This document shows positions 16,120 through 23,840 of a stretch of 64,000 nt of DNA, one piece after another (the stretch's first letter is position 1; every line of letters begins with the position of its first letter). The notes beneath the pieces are model-generated. The model did not search any database, was not told where the DNA came from, and worked only from the letters and a program-made list of their open reading frames with translations. The stretch covers positions 19,622 to 83,621 of the forward strand of contig JBHGBM010000013.1 in assembly GCA_041946965.1 (NCBI GenBank). The letters are read 5' to 3'. This DNA comes from JBHGBM01 sp041946965. GTDB lineage: Bacteria > Acidobacteriota > Terriglobia > Bryobacterales > Bryobacteraceae. The position numbers and the translations under genes were made by a program.

Positions 16120-18258
16120 TCACGTGATCACGGCCACCTCGTGGTCCAGCACGGACCGGCATTCAAACGAACACCAGCCCAGTTCCACTACCGGCGAGCC
16201 TGTCGATCCGTCCACCAGGAGCTTGAAACTCTTTCCGGAAACTCCTTCGGGCAGCCTGACTTTGACCTTCAGCGGTCCCACCGGGATCAGCTCGTGGATC
16301 GGCGCGCGCCACGTGGCGGCGCTGGTCAGGTTCACCAGGTGCAGGATGAGGCGCCCCGGCTGCGTGTACAGGCTGCAATCGATCAGGCCGCGGCCTTCCA
16401 CGGCGAGCGGAATGCGCCCGCCCGCCGCCCAGCGCACGAGGTTCGCGAGCAGGTTGCCGTGGTCGGGCAGGTTCTCGCGCGCGAAGCGCGCGTCGAGATC
16501 GGCGGGCATGTAGGCGACGCGGCCCTTCAGCACGAGCGCCGGTATATCGGTCTTCAACTGCCGCATCCAAGCGGTTTCCGGCGGATAAATGGGGAACGGC
16601 GGGATGAACGTCAGCGGCGCCCGCGCGTCCGCGTCCGTCCGCAGCGGTTCGAGCATGCCGCCGAAGGGGAGGATCGCGGTCTCCTCGAAGCCTTCGAGAA
16701 TCGGGTGGCGTTCGGTGGCGAGCCGCAGGTAGGTGTGCTGCGTCTGCCCGGAGACGCGGCGTGACGCGGAACCGCTGTGCGCGCCGAACAGGTCCGCGAG
16801 CGCGAAGTCCGGACGCGGGTCGCCCCATTCGTTGAACTGGCTGCTGGCGCCCGTGGCGATCAGCCCGCCGCCGCGCTCCACGAAGCGGCGCACCGCGGCG
16901 CACTGCGCATCGGACATGGCGCCGAGGTTGGGCAGCACCAGCACGGCAAGGTCCGCGCCGTCGCGGCCGATGCGGTCGATGTTTAGGGGCACGTACGGGA
17001 TGCGCGCGCGCACCAGGGCCTGCATAAATCCGCGGTAGGGCGTCTCGACGAGGTCGTCCGCATTGTCCCGGCCGAAGTAATCCGTGTTCCGCTGCGACCA
17101 GACCAGCCCCACCGCCGCCAGCGGCCGCCGGTTCACCAGGTACTGCTCGTTGGCCTTGTGCCAGCGCATGACGGGCTCCGCGGTGCGGTAAGCGCGGCGG
17201 TCCTCATGCCATGCGCCCACGTGGTGCCACCACGGCTGGATGCCTCCGGCGAAGCCCGCGAGCATCCACATCCGTGCCTCCCCGGCCGGCTTCGCGGCCA
17301 GCCGGAACGAGTTGCGCCCCGCCTGGTACATGGCCATGCTCTCGGGCACGATCTTGTCCCAGCCGAGCAGCCCGTGAACCAGTTTTCCCGTGTCGGTGTT
17401 CTGCTGGAAGCCCGAAGAATCGGAGCGGCTCTGATGGTCCATCAGCATCATTTCCGCGCGCTCGCAGATGCGCGCCATGTCGCGGAACGAGCGCGCCTGG
17501 TTGCTGATGGAACCGCTGTTCATCCCGATCCAGATACAGTCCGGCCCGCCCGCGGCTTTGGTGGTTCGATTGAAAAGGTCCCAGACCTCGATACGCCGGT
17601 CGTAGTTCCACTCGATCCACTGGCGGAACACGGGGTCGTCCCAATCGTGGCGCGCGGGCAGGGCTTTGCCGGTCTTGTCGCGAAACTTCCTGGCGCAGTT
17701 CGCGCAGTAGCAGATGCTGCCGCGGCTCAGGCCCGCCCAACTGTTGTCCGCGAAGCCCTCGGGATGGCTGCGTTCGATGATCTCCGTGAGCACCGCGGGG
17801 ATGTACTCGTCGTAGTAGGGGCTGTTGATGCAGGTGGTGTACTTGTCCGCGGCGCGATAGGGCCGGCCGGAGGCGTCGCGCGCGAACCAGTCCGGGTGGG
17901 CGCGGTAGAAATCTTCCGCGGCGCGGTTGCAGTCCATGCGCGCGAGCACCACGACGCCGTCGTCGTGCGCCGCCTTGCACAACTCGCCGTATAAGTCGCG
18001 CCCGCCAAGGAATTCCGCGCGGCGGTGCAGCGGGAACTTGCTGGGGTAGTAGGCCACGATGCCGCCGGCGTTGATGATGACGCCCTGAACTTCGGTGCGC
18101 TTCCAGTATTCGCGCCAGAATGCGATGTCGTAGCGTTCCGGATCTTTCTCCGTGATGTTGGTCTGTCCCCACCGGTAGGTCCGCCGGTACCAGGGCGTCC
18201 CGGCGGGCGCCGCGAGCGCCCCCGCTCCCGCCGCCATGAATTCGCGCCGCGTAATCAT
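16120..18258 (-). CDS. Putative secreted glycoside hydrolase (GHL6 domain plus GATase-like domain)
   Basis: A 712-residue protein with an RR leader (MITRREFMAAGAGALAA). The N-terminal half resembles the hypothetical glycosyl hydrolase 6 family: a TIM-barrel reading such as GGIVAYYPSKFPLHRRAEFL, ARMDCNRAAEDFYRAHPDWF and TCINSPYYDEYIPAVLTEII. Around residues 435-500 a GH42-like glutamine-amidotransferase fold appears (LAVLVLPNLGAMSDAQCAAV, RRFVERGGGLIATG). The C-terminus is a beta domain. Substrate unknown; family members are often annotated as beta-galactosidase-like. It ends one base from the convergent ECF sigma gene and is divergent from the five-gene operon at 18297, with only 38 bp between the starts. 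Confidence 0.75.
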   Translation of the reverse strand: MITRREFMAAGAGALAAPAGTPWYRRTYRWGQTNITEKDPERYDIAFWREYWKRTEVQGVIINAGGIVAYYPSKFPLHRRAEFLGGRDLYGELCKAAHDDGVVVLARMDCNRAAEDFYRAHPDWFARDASGRPYRAADKYTTCINSPYYDEYIPAVLTEIIERSHPEGFADNSWAGLSRGSICYCANCARKFRDKTGKALPARHDWDDPVFRQWIEWNYDRRIEVWDLFNRTTKAAGGPDCIWIGMNSGSISNQARSFRDMARICERAEMMLMDHQSRSDSSGFQQNTDTGKLVHGLLGWDKIVPESMAMYQAGRNSFRLAAKPAGEARMWMLAGFAGGIQPWWHHVGAWHEDRRAYRTAEPVMRWHKANEQYLVNRRPLAAVGLVWSQRNTDYFGRDNADDLVETPYRGFMQALVRARIPYVPLNIDRIGRDGADLAVLVLPNLGAMSDAQCAAVRRFVERGGGLIATGASSQFNEWGDPRPDFALADLFGAHSGSASRRVSGQTQHTYLRLATERHPILEGFEETAILPFGGMLEPLRTDADARAPLTFIPPFPIYPPETAWMRQLKTDIPALVLKGRVAYMPADLDARFARENLPDHGNLLANLVRWAAGGRIPLAVEGRGLIDCSLYTQPGRLILHLVNLTSAATWRAPIHELIPVGPLKVKVRLPEGVSGKSFKLLVDGSTGSPVVELGWCSFECRSVLDHEVAVIT

Positions 18259-18296
18259 TAGAACAATGTAGCCGTTTTTGAAGTAGCATAGGCCTC

Positions 18297-19232
18297 ATGC
18301 AGCGTCGCATTTTCATCGGAGCGGCATTCGCCGGACTTGGGACGCCCCGGCCGGCCAAACCAAGAGCGGGCGACATTCCCAAGCGCACCCTCGGCCGTAC
18401 CGGGGAGAAACTCACCATCGTAGGCCAGGGCGGGGCACGCTTCCACCTGGTCCCGTTCGAGGAGGGCGCCGCCGTGGTGCGGCGCGCCTACGATCTCGGC
18501 ATCAACTACTTTGACATGGCGCGCAGCTACGCCGAGGGCCGCGCCGAAGAGGTCTACGGCGCGGTCATCCCCGGGTTCCGCAAGCACATCTTTCTTACCA
18601 CCAAGAGCGGCCAGCGCACGCGCAAGGGCGCCGAAGCCGACCTGGACACTTCGTTGAAGAAGATGCGCACCGATTACGTGGACCTCTGGCAGATGCACGG
18701 CGTGAACCGCAAGCAGGACCTGGAGCGCATCTTCGCGCCGGGCGGCGCCTTCGAGGCTTTCGAGGCCGCCAAGAAGGCCGGCAAATGCCGCTTCATCGGC
18801 TACTCGAACTGCCGCGATCCGCTGGTGCACGTGGAGATGCTGAAGCATGCCGAGCGCTTCGACACCGCGTTCATGCCGTTGCACGTCGCCGACACGTGCT
18901 TCTCGGAATCGCCGGACATGAGTTTCGAACGCACGGCGCTGCCGGCTGCGGTGGAGCGCGGCGTCGGCATCTTCGCCATGAAGGTGTTCGGCAACGCGTT
19001 TTTGCTGCGGCCCTTCAGCGCGGGGGATTGCCTGCGCTACACGCTCTCCCTGCCGGTCACGGCCGCGGCGCTGGGGTTCTGCACCATCGGACAACTGGAA
19101 GACGACGTGCGGGTCGCGCAAAGCTTTAAACCGCTTGGCCCGGAGGTCATGACGGCCCTGCGGGCGCGGGCGGCCAGCGGAAGGTTCGACACCATGCGCG
19201 GCCCGGCCCTGGAGTATTGGAAAACACGGTAA
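18297..19232 (+). CDS. Aldo/keto reductase with RR leader
   Basis: A 311-residue member of the aldo/keto reductase superfamily. The start MQRRIFIGAAFAGLG resembles a short twin-arginine leader, then the family opening IPKRTLGRTGEKLTIVGQGG. The catalytic tetrad is visible: Asp and Tyr in NYFDMARSYAEG, Lys in FLTTKSGQ, His in LWQMHGVN. The barrel continues to about residue 280 (ALGFCTIGQLEDDVRVAQSF). It is first in a five-gene operon; the next start is 11 bp after its stop. No Shine-Dalgarno site is seen before ATG 18297, but TAGCAT lies 7 bp upstream. Substrate unknown. Confidence 0.87.
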   Translation: MQRRIFIGAAFAGLGTPRPAKPRAGDIPKRTLGRTGEKLTIVGQGGARFHLVPFEEGAAVVRRAYDLGINYFDMARSYAEGRAEEVYGAVIPGFRKHIFLTTKSGQRTRKGAEADLDTSLKKMRTDYVDLWQMHGVNRKQDLERIFAPGGAFEAFEAAKKAGKCRFIGYSNCRDPLVHVEMLKHAERFDTAFMPLHVADTCFSESPDMSFERTALPAAVERGVGIFAMKVFGNAFLLRPFSAGDCLRYTLSLPVTAAALGFCTIGQLEDDVRVAQSFKPLGPEVMTALRARAASGRFDTMRGPALEYWKTR

Positions 19233-19243
19233 CGGAGGAAGAC

Positions 19244-20560
19244 ATGAACCGAATCAGACGGCGTGGATTCATGGGCGCGGCGCTGGTCACGGCCGCCGCG
19301 CGCGGCGCCACGGTCGCCGCATCCACTTATCGCGAGACTCTCGAAACCCCCGTTGTGGGGCGCTACCAGGTGATCGTAGCGGGAGGCGGCCCCAGCGGCG
19401 TCATCGCCGCCGCCGCCGCCGCGCGCAGCGGCGCCAGCACGCTGCTCCTCGAGCGCTACGCCTTTCTCGGCGGAAACGGCACCGCCGGCCTGATGACCTG
19501 CTATAACGGCTTCCGCAACCAGCGCGCGCCGGAGGCGCTTCAAACCGTGAAGGGCATTCCGGCGGAGTACATCGCGGAGCTCGTGCGGCTGGGCGGCGTG
19601 GCGGACATGGACAATTACGAGCGCACCTTCCAGCACGACGTTCGCAAGGGCGACATCCCCTACACGGTCGGTTTCGATCCGGAAGCCGCCAAGATCGCCT
19701 CGCTCAACCTGCTGCGGAAAGAGGGCGTGCAACTGCGGCTGCACAGTTGGGTGGCGGCGCCCATGATGGACGGCGCGCGCGTGACCGGCGTCATCGTGGA
19801 ATCGAAATCGGGACGCCAGGCGATTGCGGCCGATGTCGTCATCGACTGCACCGGCGACGGCGATATCGCAGCGCGCGCGGGAGCGCCCTTTATGAGTCCC
19901 GCCCTCACGGGCGACCGCATGCCCATGACCCTCATGTACCGGCTCGGCGGATTGCCCAAGAGCGTGGAAGGAGCCTTCGGCGGCATCCGCATCGGCGACC
20001 GCGTGGTGCGATGGGGCCCCCGCATCAGCGGCGACGGCGATAATGTCGAAACGCTGACGAAGGCCGAAATCGAAAGCCGCCTCAAGCTCTGGGACGACGT
20101 CCAGGAGATGCGCAAGAAACCCGGCATGGAGACGCTCTACCTGATGCAGACGGCCACGTGCATCGGCGTGCGCGAGACCCGCCGCATCCTCGGCGAATAC
20201 GTGCTCACGGAGAAGCAGGCGATGGAGGGCAAACGCTTCCCCGACGTCATCGCCATCAGCTCGAACCCTTTCCCGAGCTACCGCGGCAAGCGCTACTTTC
20301 TCCAGCACGAGGGCTTCGACGTGCCCTACGGCTGCCTGGTGCCGAAGAAAGTGGACGGCCTGGTGCTTTCAGGCCGTTGCATTTCCTGCGAGCAGGCGCC
20401 TTTCCAGTCGGCGCGCTCGATGGCGCCCGCCATGGCGATAGGCCACGCCTCGGGATGCGCCGCCGCCCTGGCCGCCACGCGCGGCGTCCCCCCGCGCAAG
20501 CTGGACGTGAAGGCGCTCCAAAAACTCCTGCTCAGCCAGAAGGCGGAGCTGCGCATTTGA
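19244..20560 (+). CDS. FAD-dependent oxidoreductase (FAD_oxidored type) with RR leader
   Basis: A 438-residue flavoprotein. The leader is MNRIRRRGFMGAALVTAAAR; the dinucleotide-binding motif follows as YQVIVAGGGPSGVIAAAAAA (GxGxxG) with the acidic strand end LLLERYAFLGGNGTAGLMTC. A second FAD contact region is DVVIDCTGDGDIAARAGAPF, and the C-terminal FAD-capping segment is GLVLSGRCISCEQAPFQSAR. Start 19244 follows a GGAGG site at 19234-19238. It is the second gene of the operon, and its TGA overlaps the TTG start of the next gene. Members of this family act on varied small metabolites, so the substrate cannot be named. Confidence 0.87.
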   Translation: MNRIRRRGFMGAALVTAAARGATVAASTYRETLETPVVGRYQVIVAGGGPSGVIAAAAAARSGASTLLLERYAFLGGNGTAGLMTCYNGFRNQRAPEALQTVKGIPAEYIAELVRLGGVADMDNYERTFQHDVRKGDIPYTVGFDPEAAKIASLNLLRKEGVQLRLHSWVAAPMMDGARVTGVIVESKSGRQAIAADVVIDCTGDGDIAARAGAPFMSPALTGDRMPMTLMYRLGGLPKSVEGAFGGIRIGDRVVRWGPRISGDGDNVETLTKAEIESRLKLWDDVQEMRKKPGMETLYLMQTATCIGVRETRRILGEYVLTEKQAMEGKRFPDVIAISSNPFPSYRGKRYFLQHEGFDVPYGCLVPKKVDGLVLSGRCISCEQAPFQSARSMAPAMAIGHASGCAAALAATRGVPPRKLDVKALQKLLLSQKAELRI

Positions 20561-21225
20561 AACGGCGCACGTTTCTGGCCGGCGCCGCGCTGCCCGCTCA
20601 GTCCGCGAAGGTGGACCGCTGGGCGGTGATCACCATCGGCAACCTCTCGCGCAACCGCTACTGGGGCGAGCCCGATGCAAAGCCTATGCGCGGCGCCATC
20701 TGCACCTGCACGCTGATCTGCGGCGGGGGATTCCGGCTGCTGGTGGATCCCTCGCTTGCGGACGGGACCGAGATGGCCAAGGAACTGGACCGCCGCTCGG
20801 GCTTGAAACCCGGCGACGTGACCGCCGTGTTCGTCACGCACGAGCACGGCGATCACTATGCCGGCGTCGAGCACTTCCCGAAGGCCGCGTGGTACGCCGC
20901 CGCGCCGGTCGCGAAGGTGTTGAACGCGAAGCGCCGCTTTTCGCGCGCCTTCGAGCCCGCGCCCGCCGTGCTGTGCGGCGCGGCCGAGGTCATCCCCACG
21001 CCCGGCCACACCGCCACGCACCACGCGCTCCGCTTCCACTGCGGCGGCCGCTGGGTGATTGCGGCGGGTGACTCGGTAGCCACGCGCGATTTTTGGCTTG
21101 ATCGCCGCAGCTACTTTAACGCCGCCGATCCGGCACAGGGCGCGCGCACCATGGACCGCCTCGCCGCGATGGCCGATGTCATCGTGCCGGGACATGACAA
21201 CTACTTCCTGGTGGACAGCCGATGA
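20557..21225 (+). CDS. MBL-fold metallo-hydrolase with TTG start and RR leader
   Basis: A 222-residue metallo-beta-lactamase-fold hydrolase. The metal motif THEHGDHYAGV (HxHxDH) is complete, with the further ligands PTPGHTATHH, IAAGDSVA and IVPGHDNYF. The N-terminus KRRTFLAGAALPAQSA repeats the operon's RR-leader pattern. TTG 20557 is chosen because it overlaps the TGA of the preceding gene (TTGA) and because there is no in-frame ATG that keeps the first strands. It is the third gene of the operon and overlaps the next gene by ATGA. It may act as a lactonase or thioesterase-like hydrolase, which is inference only. Confidence 0.84.
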   Translation: MKRRTFLAGAALPAQSAKVDRWAVITIGNLSRNRYWGEPDAKPMRGAICTCTLICGGGFRLLVDPSLADGTEMAKELDRRSGLKPGDVTAVFVTHEHGDHYAGVEHFPKAAWYAAAPVAKVLNAKRRFSRAFEPAPAVLCGAAEVIPTPGHTATHHALRFHCGGRWVIAAGDSVATRDFWLDRRSYFNAADPAQGARTMDRLAAMADVIVPGHDNYFLVDSR

Positions 21226-22238
21226 CCAGCCGCAGACAGTTCCTTGCAACCGCGGCGGCTGCCGCCGAAGCCGGCCGCATCGACGTTCAGAGCCACCTGT
21301 ACGTGCCCGAGTTGCTAGACTTCATGGCCGCGCGCGGCGCCTCGCCCCGCTCCTATCGCAAAGGTGCGGACCGGTTCGTGGTCGTGAACAAATGGGTGCG
21401 CCGCGTACTGCCCAAACACACCGACCCCGCCGCGAAACTGGCGGACATGGACGCCGCAGGCATCCGGACCACCGCGCTCAGCATCAACGACCCCGGCCCG
21501 GAATTGTTCGGCGCCGACGGCGTGAAGGTGGCGCGCATGGCGCATGATTACCTGGCCGCTCTGGCCCGGGCGCATCCCGGCCGCTTCTTCGGGCTCGCCA
21601 CTCTGCCGCTCCAGGACATGGGTGCGTCGCTCACCGAGCTCGAACGCTGCGTCGACCGGCTCGGGTTCCGCGGCATCCTGCTGTACTCGAACCTCGACGG
21701 CCAGTGGCCCGATGAGCCGCAATTCCGGCCGCTGTTCCGCCGCGCCGAACAGATGGGCATCCCCATTCTGCTGCATCCTGCTTACCCCATGATTTATGAG
21801 GCCACCACCGGTTACGACTTGTGGGGCAGCATAGGACTGATGACCGACACCAGCATCGCCCTGAGCCGCATCATTCTGGCCGGCATCCTCGACGAGTTTC
21901 CCAAACTCAAGTTGCTGTGCCCGCATTGCGGCGGCGTGGTGCCGTATCTCATCGGGCGCATCGATCACCAGGCGATGGTGTTGAAGCGCGGCGCCGGGCG
22001 CATCAAGCGGCCTCCCAGCGAGTATCTGCGGCAGGTGTGGTTCGACGCGGTCTCGCCTCTGCCGCAAGCCATTCGTTACGCCTACGATTTCATCGGTCCG
22101 GACCGGCTGCTTTACGGGAGCGATCATCCGTGGGTGGATCCGAAGCTCATCGCGGAGTGCGTGACCAGCCTGCGCCTGCCGGCGGCGGACGAGCGCAAGA
22201 TCTTCTGGGCGAACGCGAGGTCATTGTTCCGCCTATGA
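21222..22238 (+). CDS. Amidohydrolase-2 family protein (ACMSD/decarboxylase-like)
   Basis: A 338-residue TIM-barrel protein of the amidohydrolase-2 group, related to metal-dependent non-oxidative decarboxylases and hydratases. It starts MTSRRQFLATAAAAAEAG, again RR-led but with a hydrophobic part too short for a classical signal. The metal site normally starts with HxH; here the stretch is IDVQSHLYVPE, so the first ligand is Gln23 and only His25 remains. Later elements are intact: GIPILLHPAYP, LLCPHCGGVVPYLIGRIDHQ and LLYGSDHPWVDP. The ATG overlaps the TGA of the MBL gene, and its own TGA overlaps the next ATG. Either a divergent metal site or a changed reaction is possible. Confidence 0.85.
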   Translation: MTSRRQFLATAAAAAEAGRIDVQSHLYVPELLDFMAARGASPRSYRKGADRFVVVNKWVRRVLPKHTDPAAKLADMDAAGIRTTALSINDPGPELFGADGVKVARMAHDYLAALARAHPGRFFGLATLPLQDMGASLTELERCVDRLGFRGILLYSNLDGQWPDEPQFRPLFRRAEQMGIPILLHPAYPMIYEATTGYDLWGSIGLMTDTSIALSRIILAGILDEFPKLKLLCPHCGGVVPYLIGRIDHQAMVLKRGAGRIKRPPSEYLRQVWFDAVSPLPQAIRYAYDFIGPDRLLYGSDHPWVDPKLIAECVTSLRLPAADERKIFWANARSLFRL

Positions 22239-23107
22239 CGCGGCGCACACTGCTCGAATTGCTCACTGCGGCGAAGCTTGCGCGCGGTTTCCGGCTGGCC
22301 GTCTGCAACGAAACCTTCCAGACGGCGGACTTCGGCGAACAGTGCCGGCTTGCGCGCAAGACCGGCTACAGCGGCATCGAGATCATGCCGGGGACGCTCG
22401 CGGAGGACCCCGCGTCGATTCCGGCCTCGCGCCGCGCCCAACTGCGCAAGACCATGGACGCCGAAGGGCTGGCGTTCGCCGGGCTGCACAACCTGCTCAG
22501 CGCGCCCAAGGGCCTGCACGCCGCCACCGCCGATGCCGCGGTGTACCGCCGGACCTGGGACTACATGCTGCGCCTCATCGACTTCTGCGCCGATCTCGGC
22601 GGGGGCGTGATGGTATTCGGCGGCGCGAAACAGCGCGCGGCGGAAAAAGGCGAGACGCCGGCCGGTGCGGTAGCGCGCCTCACCGAAGGATTTGCCCGAG
22701 TGGCGCCGCACGCGCGCGGCAGCGGCGTGCTCCTGCTCGTCGAGCCGCTTGCCCCACACATCTGCAACGTCGTCAATACGCTCGAACAGGCGATCGCGAT
22801 CGTCAGGCAGATCGGCAGCCCGGCGGTTCAGTCCATGTTCGATGTGCATCACACGGCCGCGGAGACGCTGTCAGCCGGCGAACTCGTCGCGCGCTACTTC
22901 CCTTACCTCCGTCACGTGCATCTGAACGAAATGGACGGGAAACGCCCGGGACTCGGCAATTACGATATGAAGCCTCTGTTCCGCGCCATGGCGCAGCGCG
23001 GCTACGCCGGGTGGCTTTCGCTGGAGGTCTTCGATTTCAAGCCGGACGGTGAAACGGTGGCCGCCGAAGCCAACGCGTACATTCGCTCCGAACTGGCGAA
23101 AGCGTAG
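22235..23107 (+). CDS. Sugar phosphate isomerase/epimerase-like TIM barrel (hydroxypyruvate isomerase-like)
   Basis: A 290-residue member of the xylose-isomerase-like superfamily. Recognisable parts are the opening FRLAVCNETFQTADFGEQCR, GYSGIEIMPGTL, GGGVMVFGGAKQR, the metal-binding VLLLVEPLAPHICNVVNT, the DVHHT motif at SMFDVHHTAAE, HVHLNEMDG and the closing GWLSLEVFDFKPDG. The first residues MTRRTLLELLTAAKLARG carry an RR pair like the other operon members, although a cleavable signal is doubtful. It is the fifth and last gene of the operon, starting by an ATGA overlap. It could isomerise, epimerise or eliminate a sugar or keto-acid made by the upstream oxidoreductases. Confidence 0.83.
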   Translation: MTRRTLLELLTAAKLARGFRLAVCNETFQTADFGEQCRLARKTGYSGIEIMPGTLAEDPASIPASRRAQLRKTMDAEGLAFAGLHNLLSAPKGLHAATADAAVYRRTWDYMLRLIDFCADLGGGVMVFGGAKQRAAEKGETPAGAVARLTEGFARVAPHARGSGVLLLVEPLAPHICNVVNTLEQAIAIVRQIGSPAVQSMFDVHHTAAETLSAGELVARYFPYLRHVHLNEMDGKRPGLGNYDMKPLFRAMAQRGYAGWLSLEVFDFKPDGETVAAEANAYIRSELAKA

Positions 23108-23173
23108 AAGCGAACTCCGCCGCCGGGTTTGAGATTCCGTGCGGGGCCAGTATAGTAGTGAAAGGGAGGTTTC

Positions 23174-23317
23174 ATGGCTGTAAAGAAGAGCACGAAGAAG
23201 ACCGCGACCAAGAAGACTGCCGCCAAGAAGAGCGCAGCCAGGAAAGCGCCGGCCAAGAAGGCGGCGAAGAAGGTCGTGAAGAAAGCCGCGAAGAGAGCCC
23301 CCGCGAAGAAGAAGTAA
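23174..23317 (+). CDS. Lysine/alanine-rich histone H1-like small protein (47 aa)
   Basis: A short frame from ATG 23174 to TAA 23315 encodes 47 residues that are almost entirely Lys, Ala, Thr, Pro and Ser, in imperfect AAKK/TKK/APAKK repeats (MAVKKSTKKTATKK at the start, RAPAKKK at the end). GGGAGG at 23164-23169 gives a good ribosome-binding site. The composition matches histone H1 C-terminal tails and bacterial nucleoid proteins of the HC1/AlgP type, which bind DNA non-specifically. The coding DNA is an imperfect tandem repeat of GCCAAGAAG-like units, so repeat-length polymorphism is expected. It is convergent with the thioesterase gene. Confidence 0.75.
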   Translation: MAVKKSTKKTATKKTAAKKSAARKAPAKKAAKKVVKKAAKRAPAKKK

Positions 23318-23348
23318 CCGCGCTCATGTAAGACGTTCCCCGCAGGCT

Positions 23349-23774
23349 TTATTGGGCTGCCCCGGCTTCGGCCGGCGGCAGTCCAAAGTTTTTCCTGTAC
23401 TTGTCAGGCATCCGGCAGGGTTTCAGATCGCGGCGGCAGAACACGTGAGCGGTTTCCCCGGACGCCAGCTTCAGTCCGTCGGCGCGGCGCATCTCGTAGT
23501 GGAACCGAACCATGCGCGTATTGACCTGTGCGGTGGAAATGCGCACCACCACTTCATCGTCGAAGCGGGCGGGGTGCGAGTACCGGCAGCGCGCTTCAGC
23601 CACCACCATGAGCACTCCGTCGCATTCTTCCATTTCGCGGTAGTCGAAACCGCACGCCTTGGAGAACTCCACGCGCGCCGCCTCCATCCATACCAGGTAA
23701 TTGGCGTGGTGCACCACACCCATCTGGTCGGTTTCGGCGTAGCGCGCCCTGAGCCGGATTTCGTGAGCCTGCAT
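23349..23774 (-). CDS. Acyl-CoA thioesterase, YbgC/4-hydroxybenzoyl-CoA thioesterase type
   Basis: A 141-residue single hotdog-fold protein. The catalytic Asp-containing motif is ARYAETDQMGVVHHANYLVW, the classical 4HBT signature, followed by EAARVEFSKACGFDYREM. Such enzymes hydrolyse short-chain or aromatic acyl-CoAs; the YbgC group is linked to the Tol-Pal envelope system, but no tol genes lie here. ATG 23774 is preferred to the in-frame codon at 23798 because a perfect TATAAT (minus strand, 23790-23785) lies between them. It is divergent from the MoaD-MoaE fusion and convergent with the histone-like gene. Confidence 0.85.
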   Translation of the reverse strand: MQAHEIRLRARYAETDQMGVVHHANYLVWMEAARVEFSKACGFDYREMEECDGVLMVVAEARCRYSHPARFDDEVVVRISTAQVNTRMVRFHYEMRRADGLKLASGETAHVFCRRDLKPCRMPDKYRKNFGLPPAEAGAAQ

Positions 23775-23784
23775 AGGGAACCCA

Positions 23785-23790
23785 ATTATA
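23785..23790 (-). promoter_or_regulatory. Perfect -10 hexamer before the thioesterase gene
   Basis: The plus strand reads ATTATA, giving TATAAT on the minus strand, 10 bp before ATG 23774. No good -35 hexamer is seen at 16-18 bp. No Shine-Dalgarno site lies in between, so the mRNA would be near leaderless. Confidence 0.45.
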
Positions 23791-23840
23791 AAACGCAACG
23801 CGGCGGGGGCCGGAGGCGTCTGCTAAACTGCGGTTGAATT

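Noticed and set aside
23775..23798. Thioesterase start at 23798
   Set aside because: A perfect -10 hexamer lies within these codons, so the mRNA probably begins downstream of this ATG.
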